Source: Lamellibrachia satsuma
Lineage: Eukaryota > Annelida > Polychaeta > Sabellida > Siboglinidae
Direction of reading: 5' to 3'
NCBI GenBank assembly: GCA_033239005.1
Contig: BSQZ01000002.1
Location: 4,703,501-4,767,500, forward strand
Length of the DNA stretch: 64,000 bases
Shown one piece after another: positions 57,956-64,000 of this stretch. The notes beneath the pieces were generated by a model. That model saw only the letters and a program-made list of their open reading frames with translations. It was not told the origin of the DNA and searched no databases. Positions within the stretch are counted from its first letter, which is position 1. Each line of letters opens with the position of its first letter. Position numbers and translations under genes: made by a program.

Positions 57956-59133
57956 GTTCGGCGCTATTATGAGGGTACCCGACCATACTATGCCGCGGCA
58001 CACATGGGCACATCAATTGCCTCACTGCACGACCACTCCAACAACATCCGCACGGTCGGTCTGGGTGAGTTCATCGTCGTCCTCAACGGCGTCGAGTTCC
58101 GCACCAGACACAACGACTATGGTCTACGAATGCCGAGCTCGACTTTATCGGCGAACAAAGAAATTGAAGAGATTCCCTTCCCCGACGTCCCGCCCGAAGT
58201 GCGTCAAATTAGCAACATCGCCGACCAGATCACGGAGATGCGAGAGTGGTTAAAGGCGTGGAAGAAGCAAGACCATTCGGTGCGAGACTATCGCAAGTAC
58301 TTCAAGCCGGTCTTGTGCTACTTGGAAGGCGCGTGGACCATATCGGATAAGTTGGAGGAGGCGTTCTTCAGCGAGCGTCATTTCCTCGACGCTACTTCCT
58401 GGTTTGAACTTCAGGAGAAGGTTCGGTATACGTCGTACACAGGCGGCAAGAGCACCCTGGAGAACTTCAGCTACCTACCGACGACCATCATGAATATGAT
58501 CAATGGTACTTTGCCTCAGATTGCCCAGTGGAACTATGCATTCTCTGAAATCCACTCAAGCCTGACGCATCGTTGAACCGTATCAGGGTCATCGATGACC
58601 TGATGGACCAGATGGCGAAAAAGAAGACGCCGAAGGGACACTAACGGATGAGGGCTGCTCGCTTCACGCTCAACCCGTTCGACAACGACGAGTGGGTAGG
58701 CTGCAGCAAGAATTACGACTTCCTGGATGAGCTGATGGCCGAGATCCCCGGCAAAGACAACTACGGCGCCGTGCTGTACGACGACGCCTTCGACGCAGTC
58801 TCCTACCCGTACAACTCGACTGACAGTAGCAAGAGACTGAACGCTGCCTACTACCACCGGTGGATGCGCGTCGAATCCAAGGACGCCACGGGGCGCAAGA
58901 AGCAACATCGCAGGTACGCAGACGAAAATTTCTTCATGGCGACGATGACGCACCCGAAGGTCGCCGGAGTTGAACTGAATGAGTGCAACGACCGGAACCA
59001 TAGCATGTGCAGAAGACACAGATAGAAGTGGACGTGCGCCATCCCACTGGAGATCGTCTACATGACACCGCTGCTCAAGTGGAATACTTATGAATTCGAG
59101 TGCCTCTTGAAAAAATACCTTGGGAAATATTGA
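57956..59133 (+). pseudogene. Gene B, last exon with a frameshift and two stops
   Basis: It starts at an excellent acceptor and reads VRRYYEGTRPYYAAAHMGTS, then IPFPDVPPEVRQISNIADQI and other well-structured segments, to a frame change at about 58560. It goes on in the next frame (LNRIRVIDDLMDQMAKKKTP), hits TAA at 58642-58644, resumes in that frame (RAARFTLNPFDNDEWVG... NAAYYHRWMRVESKD), hits TAG at 59023-59025, and continues coding-like (CAIPLEIVYMTPLLKWN) to TGA at 59131-59133. About 390 residues if uninterrupted. I do not recognise the family. It is either a decaying gene or a real gene with assembly errors. Confidence 0.6.
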
Positions 59134-59828
59134 GGAGAACACGGGATTGAATTTGGTGGATTTTATATTTGTCTAAAGCGTGGAATATTGATCGGATAAG
59201 TATTATTATTGCGTGTATATTAAACTTAAACATGCAATAGTCCTTGTTTAGTCAATAGTTGCTGTTAAAATTTAGCTATGGGAGTAATTTAGGGTAGTTT
59301 ATATCGTAGGTCTCCGAGGACTCGGTAGCGCGAGCGATAATTAAGGATTGTTGTTTTCAGTTGATTGGGTACATAATACGGGACGTAATATTATTGTAAA
59401 TAATTTAGTACATATTAAATATTGAAAACCTAAATATTTTGTTTTAGCAACATTTATTGTTAAAAGTTAGCCGTAGGTAGTAATTCAGTGTTATTTAAAT
59501 AACGTCACTGAAATTTCGTTAGCGCGAGCGATATTACGTTTTGTTAGTCAGCTGTTACCTAGAAAGTAAGTTGCAAGGCAGTAGCTGTAAATTTAATTAA
59601 GACATAAGTAACATACTATAAAGTGTGTATTACAACACAAAAACAGTCTTTGTGAAGACTACCTAGTATAAATTGATTATAAACGGATTATAAACAAATA
59701 CAAATTTAATTTCTAACATGGCGCCGTGCAAACGCCAAGTAAAGGCGAAACGTAATTTGATATGTTCTAGCTGCGACAGCTTTCCTGTTGCACACTACTA
59801 GTGGAAAGCGAGGAAAGCCCGGGTATTT

Positions 59829-60341
59829 ATGGGGGATTCCATCATTAGGAAAGTGGATAAAATTGTAAATAGAGGAGATGACATAACAGTATGCCTACCA
59901 GGGGCAAAAGTAGAGGATATAGCAGAGAAGGCAGGTCAGGTCATGGGTGGTGGCACGGGAGGTGCTGTTCTCGTGCATGTAGGAACGAACAATGCAGAGA
60001 AGGAGGGAATGTCAGCCATCGTTGGTAAGTACAGGAGGTTGATCAAGACACTTAAAGAGGCACGAGTTGGGCAGATCGTATTGTCAGGGATATTACCAAT
60101 AATGGGAGGCAGGGGTGAGGAATATAGGAACTGTAGAAGGATGGCGATCAACACACAGGTACAGAAGGTATGTATGGAGGAGGGAGTAGGCTTCGTAGAC
60201 ATGTGGTTAAACTTTGTGGGAAGAGGTGACTATTTCATGAGAGATAGACTTCATCTGACAGGGAAGGGAGCTGCAGTTCTTGGGTGTGAGTTTGTCAGAG
60301 TTGTCGACGAGGGCACAGGTACCATAAATTATTTAAACTAG
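59829..60341 (+). CDS. LINE ORF1: SGNH-hydrolase-like protein
   Basis: 170 residues. The SGNH blocks are visible: GDSI near the start, GTNN near residue 53 and DRLHLTGKG near the end (Asp-x-x-His). CR1-type LINEs commonly carry such an esterase-like ORF1, whose role in retrotransposition is not settled. A short preceding Cys-containing segment (MAPCKRQVKAK...CSSC at 59718-59795) is separated by a stop, so the full ORF1 probably began there. Confidence 0.8.
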   Translation: MGDSIIRKVDKIVNRGDDITVCLPGAKVEDIAEKAGQVMGGGTGGAVLVHVGTNNAEKEGMSAIVGKYRRLIKTLKEARVGQIVLSGILPIMGGRGEEYRNCRRMAINTQVQKVCMEEGVGFVDMWLNFVGRGDYFMRDRLHLTGKGAAVLGCEFVRVVDEGTGTINYLN

Positions 60342-60492
60342 ATGCGCAGGGGGAACTGACAGAGAAAACTCAAAGGAGTACTACTACAAATACACATCCA
60401 AAGAAATGTTCACCAATAATTTCAGACAATGAACTTAAATGTGTATGCTTAAATGCCAGGAGCATAATAAATAAAAAAGTGAGTTAGACATT

Positions 60493-61524
60493 ATGGTAGC
60501 AGATATTGATCCTCATGTAATAGGTATCACAGAATCATGGGCAAATGAAGATATAGTAGATGCTGAGTTAGCACTGACAGGCTATGTAATGTTTAGGAAG
60601 GATAGACGAGAAAGAAGGGGAGGTGGAGTAATTTTGTATATTAAAGAATCTATCCAAGCATATGAAATTACACTGAAAAGTGAAGCAGATAGTATGGAAG
60701 CAATTTGGTGTAACATAGTTACCAGGAACTCAACATTAACAATAGGAGTAGTTTATCGTAGTCCTAACATAGGACAAGAGGAAGATGTAAAATTACAAAA
60801 GGCGATAAGGGAGGTGAGCAAGGGAGAATGTGTTATAATGGGTGATTTTAACCATGGCCATATACAATGGGAATCATTAGATAGTGCTGGAGGGGACGAC
60901 CATCAGTTTCTACTTCTAACACAGGATTGTTTCCTTACTCAACATGTCTTGGAACCAACCAGAGGTGGGAATGTGTTAGATTTAAGTTTGTCTTCTCAAA
61001 ATGAATTAGTTGACAATGTTAAAGTACACGAACCTTTGGGTTCAAGTGACCATAACCAAATCCATTTTAATATAAAAGTAAAGACAGGGAATACATATAA
61101 AAAACAATGGAGGAGGAACTTCAACAAAGGCAAATATAAAGTGATGAGAACATATCTAGCAAATTTAGATTGGAATAACTTGCTGAAGAACAAGACAGCA
61201 ACAGAATGCTGGACTTGTTTAAAATATGAGATTGAGGGCATTATTGAGAAATTTATTCCATTACGAAAACAAGGGAAAAGATCCAGGAAAAAACACCTGT
61301 CAAAAGAAGCTATTAGAAAAATTGCTCACAAACAGATGCTGTGGAGGGTCTATAAACACACTGGAAATGTAGAAGACTACACAAACTACAAAGAGGCACT
61401 TAACCTAGCTACAACTGAAATTAGAAAATCTAAAAGAACCTTTGAACAAAAATTGGCAGGTAATATAAAAAAGACAGCAAGATTTCTATGCTTATGTAAG
61501 GAGAAAACAGAAACTTCGAGATAA
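60493..61524 (+). CDS. LINE ORF2 part 1: endonuclease
   Basis: An apurinic-type endonuclease. It shows ITESWAN, KDRRERRGGGVILYIK, VVYRSPN, IMGDFNHGHIQWES, VLEPTRGGNVLDLSL and LGSSDHNQIHF, covering the conserved catalytic blocks (E of TESW, D/N of GDFN, SDH). It is then followed by the linker that leads to the reverse transcriptase. The frame closes at 61524 because of a frameshift near 61480. Confidence 0.85.
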   Translation: MVADIDPHVIGITESWANEDIVDAELALTGYVMFRKDRRERRGGGVILYIKESIQAYEITLKSEADSMEAIWCNIVTRNSTLTIGVVYRSPNIGQEEDVKLQKAIREVSKGECVIMGDFNHGHIQWESLDSAGGDDHQFLLLTQDCFLTQHVLEPTRGGNVLDLSLSSQNELVDNVKVHEPLGSSDHNQIHFNIKVKTGNTYKKQWRRNFNKGKYKVMRTYLANLDWNNLLKNKTATECWTCLKYEIEGIIEKFIPLRKQGKRSRKKHLSKEAIRKIAHKQMLWRVYKHTGNVEDYTNYKEALNLATTEIRKSKRTFEQKLAGNIKKTARFLCLCKEKTETSR

Positions 61525-61633
61525 GGTCGGACTACTGGAAAACAACAGTGAAAACATAATTTCAGATGAGGTCCTGAATGAGTATTTCAGCTCAGTTTTT
61601 ACCACAGAAGATATCAGCTCACTTCCAGTTCCA

Positions 61634-62527
61634 TTGACTAAATTTGATGGCAATAAATTAGAACATTTAGGGCAGTTATTTGTAACTCCTGAAATGATAG
61701 CAAAGAAAATTAAGAAGATGAAAGATAATAAATCACCTGGAGTTGATGGGATACCACCAAAACTGCTAAAGGAAATTGTTGATCAAATTAGTACACCACT
61801 TGCAAACTTATTTAACTTGTCACTAGAAGAAGGAATAGTTCTTTCAGAATGGAAAGAAGCAAACATTACGCCGCTATTTAAGAAGGGATCGAGGAAGAAG
61901 CCAGACAATTACAGACCAGTGAGTTTAACATCAGTTGTATGTAAATTACTCGAAACATTAATTAGAGACCACATGATGGAATTCCTCGTAAAACATAAAT
62001 TAATAAATACATCTCAACATGGATTCCTAAAAGCAAGGTCATGTCTAACCAATCTCTTATGTTTTTTAGAAGAAATTACAAAGTGGGTAGATGACGGGTC
62101 ACCAGTGGATGTTGTCTACTTAGATTTTCAGAAAGCTTTCGATAAAGTGCCACAACAAAGATTGTTACTTAAACTAAAAGCCCATGGTATAGGCAAAGAT
62201 GTAATCAACTGGATAGAAAAGTGGCTTACACACAGAAGACAGAGAGTAATACTAGATGGTGAGATTTCAAACTGGAAATCGGTTTTGAGTGGGGCACCAC
62301 AGGGATCAGTATTAGGCCCTATAATGTTTTTAATATATATAAATAATTTGGAGGATGACATATCTAGCAACGTACTCAAATTTGCAGATGACACAAAAGT
62401 ATTCAGAAAGGTTACTAATGATACAGATAAACAAAGTTTACATGATGATCTGGAAAAATTAGTTAAATGGTCAGAAAAATGGCAAATGTTATTCAATTTT
62501 GGGAAGTGTAAATGTATACACATATGA
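61634..62527 (+). CDS. LINE ORF2 part 2: reverse transcriptase
   Basis: Contains [75 protein letters not shown] and the catalytic FADDTKVF. It is well preserved over the fingers and palm. A stop at 62525 separates the thumb/C-terminal tail (HLEYCIQAWRPY, RRATKMIPELRDLSYESRL), which is open at 62638-62865. Confidence 0.85.
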   Translation: MTKFDGNKLEHLGQLFVTPEMIAKKIKKMKDNKSPGVDGIPPKLLKEIVDQISTPLANLFNLSLEEGIVLSEWKEANITPLFKKGSRKKPDNYRPVSLTSVVCKLLETLIRDHMMEFLVKHKLINTSQHGFLKARSCLTNLLCFLEEITKWVDDGSPVDVVYLDFQKAFDKVPQQRLLLKLKAHGIGKDVINWIEKWLTHRRQRVILDGEISNWKSVLSGAPQGSVLGPIMFLIYINNLEDDISSNVLKFADDTKVFRKVTNDTDKQSLHDDLEKLVKWSEKWQMLFNFGKCKCIHI

Positions 62528-62865
62528 CATGGAAATATGGACGAGGAATATAAAATGGGGGATGCTGTACTATGTAGAACCACACAAGAAAAGGGTTTAG
62601 GAGTAACATTTAATGGTGACATGACAGTTTCAGAGCAATGTGGGATTGCTGCTTCGAAAGGAAACATCTAATTGTACCCCTGTACAAAGCAATAGTTAGA
62701 CCACATTTGGAATATTGTATTCAAGCATGGAGGCCATATCGTAAAAATTACATAGATAAGCTAGAAAGAATACAACGAAGAGCAACTAAGATGATTCCAG
62801 AATTAAGAGACCTTAGTTACGAAAGTCGCCTATTACAATGTGGTTTGAAGAATCCAAGCAGTGGC

Positions 62866-64000
62866 TTCAGCCTTCGCAACCACGTGATACATATCAACGT
62901 ATTATCTCCATCCATTCAACGGTTATCCTTAGGCAGTCCTAAATGTAAAATATATTTAATTAGGATTGTGTTTGTGTGTGCGCACGTACGTGTGCATGCG
63001 TGCGTGTGTTTGTGCGTGTGTGTGTTTGTTTGTTTGTTTGTCTCACCAGTTGAAGTATCACGATTTGTTATCTGTGGGTTTACCATTGAAATACCATACG
63101 CATCAAGATATTAATAAGAAACGGAATTTAATAAAACATATTTTCAAATTCTTTACAATCTTAGTTCTGTACTAAATGTAATTCGCATATTAGGAAAACA
63201 AGGAATTAAAAAAATAATGTTCGTTATTCCATATACCAACCTGTTTGTTACATGACAACCTCTTGAAGAGATTCTCTCAAACAGTGATCTACGTGTGTAT
63301 TGTACGCTCTTCCTACCAATTTCTTTGTCACGCAGCATTTGACCTTTAAGTTGTTCCAGTCACGTTTTGCCTGTACCTGCGAGGTGGAACCAAAACAACG
63401 TCACGTTCAGTCTACAGGGTCCACGATTTATTGCAAGTTAATGTTACGTGTTTGTCCTAAGCGTGCCACGCGCCGCCGTCGTATCTTAAGGGCCGATGAA
63501 AGGCACAGGTGCACGGGGTATTTTTTCAGGTGCAGACATGTTTAATATAAATCATGTGCTGTCACATTTGTGTAAATAATATACTCATTTGTCTTCGTGT
63601 GAAAGCACTTGGCGCAGACATGAGTCAGGACATTGGTAGCACGTTTTTTTATAGACCATAATGTTGACAACGTGCGCTGTACGTCTGGCAACATAGTCTT
63701 AAGTTAACCATATTATGACATTTATAATTATGTTTTTATCTAGAACCATTGCAGCTTTATTTGTCATTTTCGTGGTGATGTTTTGTTATCACTCCTAGTT
63801 GACACACTGAACATGTATATGAACGTTATCCCAATTGCTACATCAAACGATGATTAGGTGCAATAATTTCAGTCGCCTACACTCAACTTAGAAGACATGT
63901 TTGGCTGCTGAACAAATGTGACAAAACATAGCGAATGATAAATGCATCCCCATCAATGTGTGTTCGTATACAGCGCGCTATCCAGTCAGTGGGACTGTTC
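62866..64000. other. Right end of window: short repeats, no gene
   Basis: A (TG/CG)n and (TTTG)n stretch at 62970-63042, an inverted piece of the (CAAA)n repeat to about 63105, then AT-rich sequence. No exon could be supported. Confidence 0.45.

Larger units (their letters stand above)
59150..62865 (+). mobile_element. Nearly complete CR1-like LINE, plus strand
   Basis: Order: a 5' region with two diverged promoter-like repeats (59270-59580), ORF1, endonuclease, reverse transcriptase, and a C-terminal region cut short at about 62865, where unrelated sequence begins. It is the best-preserved copy of the family also seen at 5.9, 9.9 and 26.3 kb and lies directly downstream of gene B. Confidence 0.88.

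Noticed and set aside
58534..59142. 202-residue minus-strand frame
   Set aside because: Antisense shadow of the last exon of gene B. The sense strand shows conserved-looking protein segments.

Overview
This window looks like genomic DNA of an animal, probably a marine invertebrate. A lophotrochozoan or a lancelet would fit, but I cannot place it further. The evidence is GC-richer exons with GT/AG borders set in AT-rich introns, CR1-type LINEs whose ORF1 has an SGNH-hydrolase fold, an RTE-type LINE, a Gypsy-type LTR retrotransposon, and a very high load of micro-, mini- and satellite repeats. There is no sign of bacterial gene organisation. Most long open frames are translations of simple repeats and were discarded.

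Two cellular genes can be read on the + strand. Gene A (about 485 to 33280) was assembled from exon frames and matching splice phases. It encodes transmembrane helix 1, a NIT (nitrate/nitrite-sensing-type) domain, transmembrane helix 2, a short linker, a class III nucleotide-cyclase homology domain and a low-complexity C-terminal tail. The fold of the cyclase domain is recognisable, but its metal-binding and transition-state residues are changed. It therefore looks like a pseudocyclase receptor rather than a working guanylate cyclase. Its 5' end lies before the window or is not recognised. Gene B (final exons 57237 to about 59133, perhaps with an exon at 49621-49793) belongs to a protein type I cannot name. 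Its last exon carries a frameshift and two in-frame stops.

Intron 3 of gene A (2280-21512) is a transposon store. From left to right it holds a minus-strand CR1-like LINE with a 34-bp minisatellite grown out of its endonuclease region, a 5'-truncated plus-strand LINE with a (TA)n tract inside its reverse transcriptase, a 1.1-kb perfect (TG)n tract, a decayed LINE, and a minus-strand Gypsy element (about 13053-21151). The Gypsy element is split by a nearly intact RTE LINE (16147-19339) flanked by a 12-bp target-site duplication. Further LINE remnants fill the intron at 24415-29001.

Downstream of gene A, about 30738-35760 recurs at about 37893-42815 as a diverged segmental duplication. It carries a broken copy of exon 11 and has lost exon 12. 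This is followed by a 13-copy 91-bp satellite (inside the duplicate), a 5.2-kb ~17-bp minisatellite that switches orientation at about 44620, a P-element/THAP9-like transposase scrap, an isolated minus-strand exon, a decayed LINE at 54.5-56 kb, and finally gene B with a nearly complete CR1-like LINE (about 59150-62860) directly downstream. The remaining sequence is AT-rich and shows no recognisable gene.
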